Of a DNA stretch of 64,000 bases, positions 21,201-29,766 are shown piece after piece. The notes under the pieces are model-generated. The model did no database searches. It was not told where the DNA came from and was given only the letters and a program-made list of their open reading frames with translations. Both the position numbers and the translations under genes were made by a program. The stretch lies in NCBI RefSeq assembly GCF_022179465.1, contig NZ_BPQV01000005.1, positions 124,001 through 188,000 of the forward strand. Direction: 5' to 3'. This stretch comes from Methylobacterium organophilum. GTDB taxonomy: Bacteria > Pseudomonadota > Alphaproteobacteria > Rhizobiales > Beijerinckiaceae. Position 1 is the first letter of the stretch; each line of letters begins with the position of its first letter.

Positions 21201-21780
21201 GTTCGGGCTGATCGTGCTGGAGGCGGCCTCCGGCCCCGACTGCATCGCCGTGGTCCAGCGCCAGACGGTCGACCTGCTGCTCCTCGACATCGCCATGCCG
21301 GGCATGACGGGCTGGGCCGTGGCCAAGCACCTGCGCGAGACCGGCTTCGGCGGCCCCATCGGCATGGTCTCGGCCAATGTCCACGAGATCAGCCCGATCC
21401 GCGGGGCGGACGCGCCCCATGACGCGATCATCGCCAAGCCCTTCGACCTGCGCGACCTCCTGGAGCAGGTCACGAGCCTTCTTGGCCTCGAAGCCCCCGC
21501 CCCGGCGCCTGCAAGCCGCCCCCCCACCGCTTCGGAGCCGCGGAGGCCGGCCCGCGAAGCGGTGGCGAGCCTCGCCCCCCGGCACGTGGCCGAGCTGCTG
21601 CGCCTCGGCCGCATCGGGCATGTCCGCGGCATCGCGGCGAAGCTCGCGGAGCTGGACCATGATGGCGCCGCGCCGCCCGAGCTCGTCGCGCAGCTCCGCG
21701 GCCTCACGGAGAGCTACGACCTGCGCCGCTACCTCCAGATCCTGCACGACCTGCAGCGGGCCGACGCGGACCATGTCTGA
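18259..21780 (+). CDS. Hybrid histidine kinase with NCS1 permease-like sensor and Cys cluster
   Basis: This is a giant 1173-residue membrane sensor. Residues about 50-520 form a multi-helix domain like NCS1 cytosine/purine/allantoin permeases (after D-Y-N-R-L-V-A-D-E-T-L-E-D-Y). Residues 537-574 hold eight cysteines (CRVC, HC, ICSLCC, RC, QC), a probable metal site. Two helices follow (about 610-670), then a HisKA domain with phospho-acceptor His720 (S-H-E-L-R-T-P), a HATPase domain (D-T-G-P-G-I, G-T-G-L-G-L) and a receiver with Asp1010 (L-L-D-I-A-M-P-G-M). It is divergent from urtA and overlaps its response regulator gene by 8 bp, so it probably senses a small nitrogen compound. The start is uncertain: the first 45 residues look non-native. 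Confidence 0.88.
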   Translation: MGNDVGAVPGVPRARRSCDSSASCCATSPGIVATGLESSSGRQRIIPIRRDYNRLVADETLEDYALRFTAKKARRWTPGQVALTALGSISFLALEAIGGTLVLTAGFTNTLAAVVATALVIFATAAPITVYAARYGVDMDLLTRGAGFGYLGSTLTSLIYASFTFLFFAIEAAIMALALQLCCGLPLGLGYLVSAGAVIPLVVYGIRLISRFQIWTQPLWLILNLLPVAAILAKGTLPFETLAAFPGLGPEATAGFDVPRFGLATGVLLALLAQVGEQVDFLRFVPPPEGGRPDRRWWFAVLAGGAGWIVPGVLKILLGASLAYLALRQGVPPEHVAEPTQMYAVAFGTVTDWRPAVLVLVGVFIVLSQLKINLTNAYAGSIAWSNFFSRLTHSHPGRVIWLVFNVVIALLLMELGIDKTIASTLPLYAVVVASWVGALAADLAINKPLGLSPPGIEFKRAHLYAVNPVGTGAMILALTIGCLAHLGVLGQALQPFGPLLALACAFMGAPAIARLTGGRYYLARPPQTRWSSGEIVCRVCELPFEHEDMAHCPAYGAPICSLCCSLDARCGDQCKPHGRLEAQAQDLIGRVLPARTAVWIGAPLGRYLALMLTLVSVTGLILGIVQAGATLAHPEQGEVLRAALLSVFFILVVILGIVSWLFVLAQESRRVAQAETRRQTALYEAEIEAHKITDAKLQAAKESAEAANLAKSRYVVGISHELRTPLSAVLGYAQLLESDPAIPAPRLNGIRVIRRSAQHLSGLIDGLLDISRMEAGRLQIHRNEIRLGDFLDQLADMVRLQAQEAGLAFRFTRPDTLPAIVATDEKRLRQVLLNLLSNAIKFTERGEVSLGLSYRNQVALFTIQDTGPGIPEADLQRIFEPFERGSTPAARNAPGTGLGLTIAKLLAQVMGGEIDVTSEVGRGTCFRLRLMLASVTRPASPGLALPGAEASPAAFAGPRRVVLVVDDDPAHRTLMREILEPFGLIVLEAASGPDCIAVVQRQTVDLLLLDIAMPGMTGWAVAKHLRETGFGGPIGMVSANVHEISPIRGADAPHDAIIAKPFDLRDLLEQVTSLLGLEAPAPAPASRPPTASEPRRPAREAVASLAPRHVAELLRLGRIGHVRGIAAKLAELDHDGAAPPELVAQLRGLTESYDLRRYLQILHDLQRADADHV

Positions 21781-22705
21781 GGCCCATCGCGACATCGTCC
21801 TCGTCGTCGACGATTCGCCCGACGCCCTCGGCATGCTGACGGAGGCGATCGAGCGCACCGGCGCCACCGTCCTGGTCGCGGTCGCGGGCGACCTCGCGCT
21901 CGCCCTGGTCGACGAGCTCACGCCCGACGTGATCCTGCTCGATGCGGTGATGCCGGGGATGGACGGGTTCGAGACCTGCCGGCGCCTCAAGCGCAAGCCG
22001 CACCTCGCCGACGTGCCGGTGATCTTCATGACGGGCCTGTCGGAGACCGAGCACATCGTGAAGGGGCTGGATGCCGGCGGGATCGACTACATCACCAAGC
22101 CGATCGCGCCCGACGAGCTCCTGGCCCGCATCCGCGTGCATCTCACCCGGGCCCGGCTCGCCCAGAGCGCGCGGGCGGCCCTGGATACGCTGAACCGGAC
22201 GCTGCTCGCCGTCTCGGCGGAGGGACGCGTGCTGTGGTCCACGCCCCAGGCCGGACGCGTCCTCGCCGCCTTCGCGACCGCGGACGCGCCCCCCGGGACC
22301 GCCCCCAACCTCGCCCCCGGACTGCCCCCGGGCGCCGTGGCCTGGCTGCGCGGCTGCCTCGCGGGCGCCACGGCCGCGCCCTTCCCCTTCGCGGATGCGG
22401 CGGGCGCCCGACACACCCTGAGCTTCATCGGACGCACGGCCGACGAGATCCTGCTCAGGCTGGCGCAGGACAACCCTTCCTCGGGGCCGGAGCGCCTGCG
22501 CAGGACGCTGCCGATCACGAGCCGCGAGGCCGAAGTCCTGTTCTGGCTGTCGCGGGGCAAGTCGAGCCGGGACATCGGCGAGATCCTGACCCTCAGTCCG
22601 CGCACCGTGACGAAGCATCTGGAGGGGATCTACACGAAGCTGGGGGTCGAGAACCGGACCGCGGCGTCGCTCATCGCCAGGAAGCAGCTCGAGGACGGCG
22701 ACTGA
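21773..22705 (+). CDS. LuxR-type response regulator
   Basis: The 310-residue protein has an N-terminal receiver domain with the phospho-acceptor Asp57 (I-L-L-D-A-V-M-P-G-M-D-G) and the conserved Thr and Lys (F-M-T-G, I-T-K-P). A middle region of about 100 residues may be a degenerate PAS domain. The C-terminus is a LuxR/FixJ helix-turn-helix (T-S-R-E-A-E-V-L, S-P-R-T-V-T-K-H-L). The ATG overlaps the kinase stop (ATGTCTGA), so the pair are coupled and should be partners. The likely target is the urt-fmd-ami operon. Confidence 0.9.
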   Translation: MSEAHRDIVLVVDDSPDALGMLTEAIERTGATVLVAVAGDLALALVDELTPDVILLDAVMPGMDGFETCRRLKRKPHLADVPVIFMTGLSETEHIVKGLDAGGIDYITKPIAPDELLARIRVHLTRARLAQSARAALDTLNRTLLAVSAEGRVLWSTPQAGRVLAAFATADAPPGTAPNLAPGLPPGAVAWLRGCLAGATAAPFPFADAAGARHTLSFIGRTADEILLRLAQDNPSSGPERLRRTLPITSREAEVLFWLSRGKSSRDIGEILTLSPRTVTKHLEGIYTKLGVENRTAASLIARKQLEDGD

Positions 22706-22863
22706 GCCCGGACCGCGCGCGGACCGACGGCATACAGGCGACAAGAACTTCCAACCACCAAGTGGGTAATCAGGAATATCCCGCAGCGGTCGAAACTTCT
22801 TCCTCGGGATACGCGTACGCATGCGCCGAAGGGGAATGCTCACTGAATAAACAGGAGCATCCG

Positions 22864-23208
22864 ATGCGCCTTTTGATCACCACGGTACTGTTCTTTGCTG
22901 CTTTCGCTCGCCCGTCGCTCGCCCAGGACCCGCAAGACGCCCCATCGGTGACGCCCGAGCAACGGAGATCCGTCAGCGACGAGCGGGCCGCGGAGATCAG
23001 GGCCGTCCTGGCCCAGGCCCGGAAGCGCCAGGAATCCGTCGATCGCCAGAACACGGATCTCTGGGCGCGCTGGACCCATGCCGTCTGCATCGGATGCGAT
23101 CCGACCCCGAAGGGGCTGCGCATCGTGCACACCTACCCGCACCGCGTCCTGAAAGGCATTCCCGCCGCCGAGGACGACCGGCGCGAGCGCCTCGGCCTGC
23201 GGATCTAG
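22864..23208 (+). CDS. Small exported protein of unknown function
   Basis: The 114-residue precursor starts at an ATG preceded by AGGAG and has a clear Sec signal (M-R-L-L-I-T-T-V-L-F-F-A-A-F-A then S-L-A-Q). The mature 90 residues are charged, with one C-I-G-C pair in H-A-V-C-I-G-C-D-P-T-P-K-G. The upstream 158 bp are less GC-rich and hold no other gene. It converges on the peptide-export operon with a 37-bp gap. No double-glycine leader is present, so it is not an evident substrate of that exporter. Family not recognised. Confidence 0.7.
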   Translation: MRLLITTVLFFAAFARPSLAQDPQDAPSVTPEQRRSVSDERAAEIRAVLAQARKRQESVDRQNTDLWARWTHAVCIGCDPTPKGLRIVHTYPHRVLKGIPAAEDDRRERLGLRI

Positions 23209-23245
23209 ACCGGCGAGGCCGCCGGCGGGCGACCCGGAGCGGTCG

Positions 23246-26095
23246 TCAGGTGATCTGGCGCCGCACCAGTTCGGCGAACAGGCCGTTCTTCTCCATCAAC
23301 TCGGCATAGCGGCCCTGCTCGGCGATGCGGCCGGAATCGAGCAGATAGATCCGGTCGGCATTCTGGATGGTCGAGAGGCGATGGGCGATGACGATGCGGG
23401 TCACGTCGAGCCGTTCGAGGCCGTCCGAAACGATCTGCTGGGTGCGGTTGTCGAGGGCGCTCGTCGCCTCGTCGAAGAGCAGGATGCGCGGCCGGCGCAC
23501 GATCGCCCGGGCGATCAGCAGGCGCTGGCGCTGCCCGCCGGACAGCAGGGCGCCGTCCTCGCCCACGAAGGTGTGCATCCCCATCGGCATCGCCCGGATG
23601 TCGTCGTCGAGGCCGGCCATGCGGGCGGCCTCCCAGGCATCCGCCTCCAGCAGGGGAGCGCCGCTCAGGATGGCGTCCTTCAGCGTGCCGCCGCTGGCGC
23701 GGCTGCCCTGGAGCACCACGCCCATCTGGCGGCGCAGGCTCCGCTTGTCGAGGCCCGCCATGTCCTGGTCGTCGAAGAAGATCGAGCCGCTCGCCGGGCT
23801 CTCGAAGCCGAGCAGCAGGCGCAGCAGCGTCGACTTGCCCGAGCCCGAGGTCCCGACGATGCCGACGAACTCCCCCGGCCGCACGGTGAGCGAGACGCCG
23901 TCCAGCACCAGCGGCCCCTCCGCCTGATAGCGGAACACCACGTCGCGGATCTCGATGCCGCCGCGCAGATCCGGCGCCGCCCCGCGGCTGCCCGAAGCCT
24001 CCGGGATTGCCTGGAGCAGCGGCGCGGCGCGCTCGTAGAGCGGGCGCAGGGACAGGAGCGCGGGGAGCGCGCCGCCCAGCGACAGGGTGGCGGCCATGAA
24101 CTGCCCGTAGGCGGCGTTGAAGGCGATGAAGCGGCCGAGGCCGATCTCCACGCCGCCCAGCCCGATGATGCCGATCATGAGCGCGGTGCCGGCGATGCCG
24201 AAGGCGGTCCCGAATGCCGAGAAGCCCGCCGCGACCCCGTGCTGGCGGAAATCCAGCCCCCGCCGCTCGATGAAGAGGCTGGCCCAGCGGGCGAAGCCCC
24301 GCGCCTCCGCCCCAGCGACCTTCAGCTTGGCGATGCCCTGGATCAGCTGCAGCGCGAGGGCTTGCAGGCGCCCCTCCGCCGCCAGGGCCTGCCGCTTCCA
24401 GGCGAGGACGCGCAGATTGACGAGGACCATGACGGTGAGCTCGATCAGCACGAGCCCGATCGCCACCAGGGCCAGACGCCACTCGTAATAGACGATCAGG
24501 GCGAGGCTCGAGACGGAGAAGACCGCCGAGAGCAGGGTCCCGATCACCGTGCCGCTGATGGCGTCCCGCATCTGGTTGATCGCCGAGGCACGCAGGGCGA
24601 GGTCGCCGGCGGCGTAGGTTCGGAAGAACGAGGCCGGCAGCCGCAGCAGGCGATCCCACACCGCCCCTTCCAGATCCACGTTCAGGAGCGTGGCGAGGCG
24701 CAGGAGGACGAAGCTGCGGACCAGCTCGAACACGATGGCGCCGAGCCCGAGGGCGGCGATGCCGGCCGTCAGCTGGAGCAGTTCCGGACGCGAGGAGGCG
24801 GGGATGACGGTCTCGAACAGGATCTCCGTCGCGATCGGCATCACCAGGCTCAGGGCGCTGCTCGCCAGCCCGATGACCAGCACGGCGAGGAGGAGCGGCA
24901 GCGCCAACGGGCTCGCGAAGCGCAGCAGGCCGCGCCCGTCGATGGGCGCGTCCGGCAGGCGGCGCTGCAGCACGTAGCCGTGATCGGCGAGTCCGGCCGC
25001 GACCCGAGCGTCGACCCGGCGGCGGGCGCCGTTCCACCAGACCCGGTAGCCGCCCTGCCATCCGGTCCCGGCGATCAGCGCGACCGGCGCCCCGTCATCC
25101 GCACGGAAGCCGAGCATCGCCTGGCCGCCCTTGTGCCACCAGCCATCGGTGAGACGGACCCGGCGGGGGCGCGTGCCGGCCCAGGCGGCGAGGGAATCGA
25201 TCCGGCTCTCCAGAGGCGCCTCCGCCTCGGGGGCGGGCGGGGAACCGGAGGGAAGCGCGACGCCGCTCGCGACCGCGACGGCGCGGAAGGCCCCTGCGAG
25301 GGAGGAGCCCGCGGACGCGTCCCGGCCGCTCTCCGCCAGGAGGGGTTCGATCGTCGCCGCGAGCACGGCCTGGTCGTGGCGGGCCTTGCCCGCGATGAAG
25401 GCGGCCTCGGCGGCATCGGCCTCCGCGAGGCGCGCGGCAAAGGCTCGGGACAGGCGCGCCTGATGCGCGGCGAAGGCCTGTGCGAGCCCGCCCTCCGCGG
25501 CGAGCCCTGCGCTGCTGCGCCCGAGGACGGTCGCGCCCTGCTCCGACGTGATCCCGCCGATCGCGGCCGCGACCGGAACGGGCGGATCGCCGAGACGACA
25601 GGGATCGGCGCCCGGCAGCCCGGTGGCGACCGCACCTTCGATCACGTCGATCCAGAGCAGGCCCTCGGCGGGGCGGGCGACGCGATCGGGCTCGACGGCG
25701 CCGGTGCCTTCCTCGAGAAGCCCGGCCTGGCCGGCGGGCGGCGTCTCCAGCACCCGGGCGATCTGCCGGAGCCACCGCTCCATGGCCGCGATCGCCGCGG
25801 GATCCGCCGCCTCCAGCGCCGCCAGGAACGGCTCCGGCGCGACGCACGAGAGGCGGGCGCCCTCCGCCGGAAAGGCGAGCAGGCGCAGCCCGCTCTCGTC
25901 CCCTTCCAGCGGAAGGGCGATGTCGCCCGCCTCCAGGGTGAGAAGCCGCCGGCGGCCGGCCTGACCGGGCCGGTCGAGATAGAGGACCGCCGAGCCCTCC
26001 TCGAGGCGCAGGCCGCTCCCTTCGAGAGCGACCGCCGACCGCCCGTCCGCGGTGACGGGTTGCCCGGCGATCCGATGAGCGGGCTCATGCAGCAC
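23246..26095 (-). CDS. NHLM-type peptide export ABC protein 2 (permease-ATPase without peptidase)
   Basis: The 949-residue protein has a long N-terminal soluble region (about residues 1-390) with a cyclic-nucleotide-like or degenerate beta fold and no C39 catalytic motif. A six-helix exporter domain follows (about 390-690), then an ABC ATPase with Walker A GTSGSGKST, signature LSGGQRQR and Walker B I-L-L-F-D-E-A-T. This is the architecture of the second ABC protein of NHLM (nitrile-hydratase-leader/Nif11 microcin) export cassettes. Its start overlaps the end of the C39 ABC gene by 11 bp, so the two are coupled and may form a heterodimeric exporter. Confidence 0.88.
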   Translation of the reverse strand: MLHEPAHRIAGQPVTADGRSAVALEGSGLRLEEGSAVLYLDRPGQAGRRRLLTLEAGDIALPLEGDESGLRLLAFPAEGARLSCVAPEPFLAALEAADPAAIAAMERWLRQIARVLETPPAGQAGLLEEGTGAVEPDRVARPAEGLLWIDVIEGAVATGLPGADPCRLGDPPVPVAAAIGGITSEQGATVLGRSSAGLAAEGGLAQAFAAHQARLSRAFAARLAEADAAEAAFIAGKARHDQAVLAATIEPLLAESGRDASAGSSLAGAFRAVAVASGVALPSGSPPAPEAEAPLESRIDSLAAWAGTRPRRVRLTDGWWHKGGQAMLGFRADDGAPVALIAGTGWQGGYRVWWNGARRRVDARVAAGLADHGYVLQRRLPDAPIDGRGLLRFASPLALPLLLAVLVIGLASSALSLVMPIATEILFETVIPASSRPELLQLTAGIAALGLGAIVFELVRSFVLLRLATLLNVDLEGAVWDRLLRLPASFFRTYAAGDLALRASAINQMRDAISGTVIGTLLSAVFSVSSLALIVYYEWRLALVAIGLVLIELTVMVLVNLRVLAWKRQALAAEGRLQALALQLIQGIAKLKVAGAEARGFARWASLFIERRGLDFRQHGVAAGFSAFGTAFGIAGTALMIGIIGLGGVEIGLGRFIAFNAAYGQFMAATLSLGGALPALLSLRPLYERAAPLLQAIPEASGSRGAAPDLRGGIEIRDVVFRYQAEGPLVLDGVSLTVRPGEFVGIVGTSGSGKSTLLRLLLGFESPASGSIFFDDQDMAGLDKRSLRRQMGVVLQGSRASGGTLKDAILSGAPLLEADAWEAARMAGLDDDIRAMPMGMHTFVGEDGALLSGGQRQRLLIARAIVRRPRILLFDEATSALDNRTQQIVSDGLERLDVTRIVIAHRLSTIQNADRIYLLDSGRIAEQGRYAELMEKNGLFAELVRRQIT

Positions 26096-28274
26096 GGATC
26101 AGCTCCGCGTAGGTTCCGGCCCCGTTCCGCATGGCTTCGTGCCGTCCCCGCTCGACGACGCGGCCCCGCTCGAGGACGAGGATCTCGTCGCAGTCGCGGA
26201 TCGCACTGAGACGATGGGTGACGAGGAGAACGGTGCAGCCGCGCCGGCGCAGATTGTCCAGGATGGCCTGCTCGGTCACGGCATCGAGCGCCGAGGTCGC
26301 CTCGTCGAGGACGAGGATGCTGGGCTCCAGGGCCAGGGCGCGGGCGATCTCCAGGCGCTGGGCCTGACCGCCGGACCAGTTGGCGCCCCCCTCGCTGACG
26401 GGCGCATCGTAGCCGCCGGGCCGGGCGGCGATGGTCTCGTGCAGCTCCGCGTCGCGGGCCGCATCCAACAGGCTCCGCTCGCCGACGCGCTCGTCCCACA
26501 GGGTCAGGTTCTGGCGAACGCTGCCTTCCATCAGCACGATCGACTGGTCGACATAGGCGATCGAGGCGCAGCGGATGCCGGGGGGCACGCGGTCGGCCGC
26601 GATGCCGTCGAAGGCGATGCTGCCGGACCAGGGATCGGCCAGGCCGACGAGGAGGCGGGCGATCGTCGACTTGCCGCTGCCCGACGGACCGACCAGGGCG
26701 ATGCGCGCCCCCGGGGCGACCGAGAGGGAGAAGCCTTCGACCAGGGGGGGATCGAGGGGGTTGTAGCCGTAGACGAGATCCCGGATCTCGATCGCGCCGG
26801 TCAGCCGGCGCGTGGGCACGGCCTCGTTCGCGGCGACGGGCCCTTCGTCCGCGACGACGCGGCGATCGAGGGGATAGCGCAGCACGTCGTCGACCCGCTC
26901 CATCGCGACCCGCAGCTCCCGCATCTCGGAGGCGATGCCGACGAGGCCGCCGACCTGGGCGAGGAAGCTCGACAGCACGGTCTGGAAGGCCGCGAGGGTC
27001 CCGACGGTGATCAGCCCGTCCATGGCGCGCAGGCCGCCGATCCCGAGGATCGCCGCCATGGTCAGCGCCCCGAGGGCCTGGGGGACGAGGCCGAGGAGCT
27101 GCATCGGCACCTGCATCTCCCGGATCGCGTTCATGGTCCGGGCCTGTCCATTGGCCCAGCGGGTCATGAAATCGTCCTCGGAGGCGGTGGCCTTCAGGGT
27201 CTCGATGGACTGGATGCCGTTGATCGAGAGGCTGCCGAGCGTGGCCTGCTCGCGCATCACGCTCCTGGCGGCGTTCTCCTGGCGCCGCGCGACGAGGCGC
27301 GTGAAGACGATGTTCGCGAGCGCCAGGGCGAAGCCGATCCCGGCCAGGACGGGATCGTAGGCCAGCATCAGCCCCCCGTAGAACAGGGTCGCGAGGCCCG
27401 TGACCAGCAGGGCGGAGACCTGGCTGCCGATGAGGTCGCAGGCCCGTTCCGTCATGTGCAGGCGGCTGACGACGTCGCCGGCGTAGCGCTGGGCGAAGAA
27501 GCCGGGCGAGAGCCGCAGGAGATGCCAGGTCAGCCGCAGGCCGAGGGACAGGCTGAGCTTCCACTGCAGCCGCGCCAGGAAATAGCCCTGCAGCCCGCTC
27601 AGGAGCCCGCTGAGGAGGGCCGCGAAGGCCAGGCCGAGGATCAGGGGACGGATCCAGTCGGTCAGATGCCGGACGAGGATGTCGTCGACGAAGATCTTGG
27701 TCGCGGCCGGCACGAACACGCCGGGGATCAGGGCCGCGACGCCGGCGAGCACGAGGAAGGCCACCGCACCCCAGGAGGGCGCGAGCTCGGTCCGGATCGC
27801 CTGCCAGATGTCGGGGCGCCGGCCCGAGGGCGCGAAGGCGGCGCCCGGGCTCATGGTCAGCATCACGCCGGTGAAGGCGCGGCTGAAGGCCTCGTGGGTC
27901 ACCGTGCGCGGGCCCGTCGCCGGGTCGTTGAGGTAGACGACGTCGCGGCCGATGCCCTCCAGCACGACGAAGTGGTTGAATTCCCAGAACAGGATCGCCG
28001 GCAGCGGCTTGCCCGCGAGCAGGGCGGGCTCCGTGCGCCAGCCTTCGGCCTCGAGGCCGTAGCGGCGCGCGGCCTGGACCAGGTTCCTGGCCTTGCTGCC
28101 GTCGCGGGAGACGCCGCAGGCCACCCGCAATTCCTCGAGCGGCACCCACTTGCCGTGATGGGCGAGCACCATGGCGAGGCAGGCGGCGCCGCATTCCACC
28201 GCCTCCATCTGCAGGATGGTCGGCACGCGCCGGCGCGGGATCCGCGGGAAGCGCAGCGGCCTGGCGGCGGTCAT
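26085..28274 (-). CDS. NHLM-type C39-peptidase ABC exporter (protein 1)
   Basis: The 729-residue exporter has an N-terminal C39 peptidase with catalytic Cys28 (V-E-C-G-A-A-C), His101 (F-N-H-F-V-V) and Asp117 (L-N-D-P-A), all present. It should therefore cut peptide leaders after a Gly-Gly type site. A six-helix transmembrane domain (about 170-430) and an ABC ATPase (Walker A GPSGSGKST, signature W-S-G-G-Q-A-Q-R, Walker B I-L-V-L-D-E-A-T) follow. It overlaps hlyD by 4 bp. No precursor peptide gene is visible nearby. Confidence 0.92.
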   Translation of the reverse strand: MTAARPLRFPRIPRRRVPTILQMEAVECGAACLAMVLAHHGKWVPLEELRVACGVSRDGSKARNLVQAARRYGLEAEGWRTEPALLAGKPLPAILFWEFNHFVVLEGIGRDVVYLNDPATGPRTVTHEAFSRAFTGVMLTMSPGAAFAPSGRRPDIWQAIRTELAPSWGAVAFLVLAGVAALIPGVFVPAATKIFVDDILVRHLTDWIRPLILGLAFAALLSGLLSGLQGYFLARLQWKLSLSLGLRLTWHLLRLSPGFFAQRYAGDVVSRLHMTERACDLIGSQVSALLVTGLATLFYGGLMLAYDPVLAGIGFALALANIVFTRLVARRQENAARSVMREQATLGSLSINGIQSIETLKATASEDDFMTRWANGQARTMNAIREMQVPMQLLGLVPQALGALTMAAILGIGGLRAMDGLITVGTLAAFQTVLSSFLAQVGGLVGIASEMRELRVAMERVDDVLRYPLDRRVVADEGPVAANEAVPTRRLTGAIEIRDLVYGYNPLDPPLVEGFSLSVAPGARIALVGPSGSGKSTIARLLVGLADPWSGSIAFDGIAADRVPPGIRCASIAYVDQSIVLMEGSVRQNLTLWDERVGERSLLDAARDAELHETIAARPGGYDAPVSEGGANWSGGQAQRLEIARALALEPSILVLDEATSALDAVTEQAILDNLRRRGCTVLLVTHRLSAIRDCDEILVLERGRVVERGRHEAMRNGAGTYAELIRAA

Positions 28275-29521
28275 AGCCCGAAGAACCTGCGCAGGGCCGG
28301 CACGAACAGGCTGATCGGCCGGCCCGACCGGACCGTGACCTCGCCGGTCAGCGGCGTCGTCGAGGTCAGCTCGACGCTCGCGCCGCGCGCGGTCGTCCAG
28401 GCGTAGCTCTCCGGCCCGCCCGGGCCGGGGGCCAGGCTGATGACGAGCTGCAGCGGCGGTCCCTTGCGCGTGAACAGCCGCGCCAGATCGCTGTTGCCGA
28501 GGCGGAAGGTCAGGGCGCTCTCGTTCTCCGGGCTGTCATCGACCTGGATCACGGTCCCGAGCAGGCTGCCGTATTCCTCCTTCTTGGCCACGGAGGGCGA
28601 CAGGCGCACCTCCATGCCGCGGCGGATCTCCTTGCCGCTGTCCGCGGGCACGTAGAGCAGCGCCTCCAGGCGCGGCCCGCCCTTCTCGATCACCATCAGC
28701 TTCTGGCCGGCGGCGACGAGCGCGTGGTCGTTGACCTCGTTCGTGGTGATCACGCCGTCGGCCGGCGCCGCCACCGTGGTGGCGAGCTGCTTGCTCAAGG
28801 CGTGCTGATCGCGCTGGCCCTCGGCGTCGCGCACCTGCCGATCGAGGGCCGCGAGCTCCTGATCGGATTGGTGGCGCAGCGACAGGAGCGTCGCATCCAG
28901 GGACAGGAGATCCGTGCGGGCCCGGGAGATCGATTCCTGGGCCGCGAACAGGCGCTCGCGGGCCTCGATGACCCGCTCGGACTGCGTCAGTCCCTTGGAT
29001 TGCAGGAACTCGCGCTGCTGCAGGAGCTCGTTCAGGGCGCTCGCCCGCGCCTGGCCCAGGGCGATGGTCTCCTGCAGGGCCTCGCGCTTGCGCTGGGCGG
29101 CGATGGTCTCCTTGGCGAGATGGTCGTCGAGCCGCGCCGCGAGGGCGATGCGCTGCGCCTTGAGCTGGGTGACCCGCGCATCGACGTCGCTCAGGCGCGC
29201 CACGTCCTCCGGCGCGCTGAGCGCGGCGATCAGCTCGCCCTTCTTCACGCGGTCGCCGCGCTGCCGGTAGCTGTCGATCCAGCCGCTCTTGGGGGCGTAG
29301 ACGCCGACGAAGGCCCCGCCGGCCGGGACCAGCAGGCCCTGTCCGCTCACCGTGGTGCGGTAGCTGCCGAAGCAGGCCCAGCCCAGGCAGCCGCCGATGA
29401 TGACGAGGGCGACGCTGAGCGCGGCCCAGCCGAGGGGCGAGGTGACCTTCACCATCTCGTCGAGGCGGTTCGGCCCGGCCAGGCTGTCGAGGGCTTCCTT
29501 GCGATAGAGGGCCGTCGTCAT
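28271..29521 (-). CDS. NHLM-type HlyD membrane-fusion protein
   Basis: The 416-residue periplasmic adaptor has one N-terminal transmembrane helix (about residues 32-55), a biotinyl-lipoyl-like beta segment, a long coiled coil (about 110-230, rich in Gln/Arg/Leu heptads) and a C-terminal beta-barrel. It links an ABC exporter to an outer-membrane channel. It is the first gene of the three-gene leftward operon and overlaps the C39 ABC start (ATGA). A TTG at 29536 is an alternative start, but the ATG at 29521 is preferred. No TolC-like gene lies in the window. Confidence 0.88.
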   Translation of the reverse strand: MTTALYRKEALDSLAGPNRLDEMVKVTSPLGWAALSVALVIIGGCLGWACFGSYRTTVSGQGLLVPAGGAFVGVYAPKSGWIDSYRQRGDRVKKGELIAALSAPEDVARLSDVDARVTQLKAQRIALAARLDDHLAKETIAAQRKREALQETIALGQARASALNELLQQREFLQSKGLTQSERVIEARERLFAAQESISRARTDLLSLDATLLSLRHQSDQELAALDRQVRDAEGQRDQHALSKQLATTVAAPADGVITTNEVNDHALVAAGQKLMVIEKGGPRLEALLYVPADSGKEIRRGMEVRLSPSVAKKEEYGSLLGTVIQVDDSPENESALTFRLGNSDLARLFTRKGPPLQLVISLAPGPGGPESYAWTTARGASVELTSTTPLTGEVTVRSGRPISLFVPALRRFFGL

Positions 29522-29689
29522 CGAACGGATCCGCAACGCCTGAAATGGATCATGTCACCGTGCTTCATGCGGGGCCGCGCGGCGTCATCGCGCGGAAGCG
29601 GCAGCGCAGACCGTATCGGGCGAATACTTAACGCCCCGTCCTCATCGGAAGGGGGCGGGTGAGGACCGCCCGGGCCGGAGCAGCGGCAC

Positions 29690-29718
29690 GGGCACGGCGG
29701 CCAGGAGGCGCCGTGCCC
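29690..29718 (-). terminator. Hairpin after the chemoreceptor gene
   Basis: GGGCACGGCG and CGCCGTGCCC make a 10-bp stem with a 9-base loop, 49 bp after the chemoreceptor stop and upstream of hlyD. It probably insulates the two leftward units. No T-run is present. Confidence 0.5.
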
Positions 29719-29766
29719 GAAAGGAGCAGAGACGGCGGCCGGGCGAGGGGCCCGGTCGCCTCGATC

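Noticed and set aside
22864-23208. Precursor peptide for the NHLM exporter
   Set aside because: It has a Sec signal instead of a Nif11/nitrile-hydratase leader or double-glycine site, and lies on the opposite strand.
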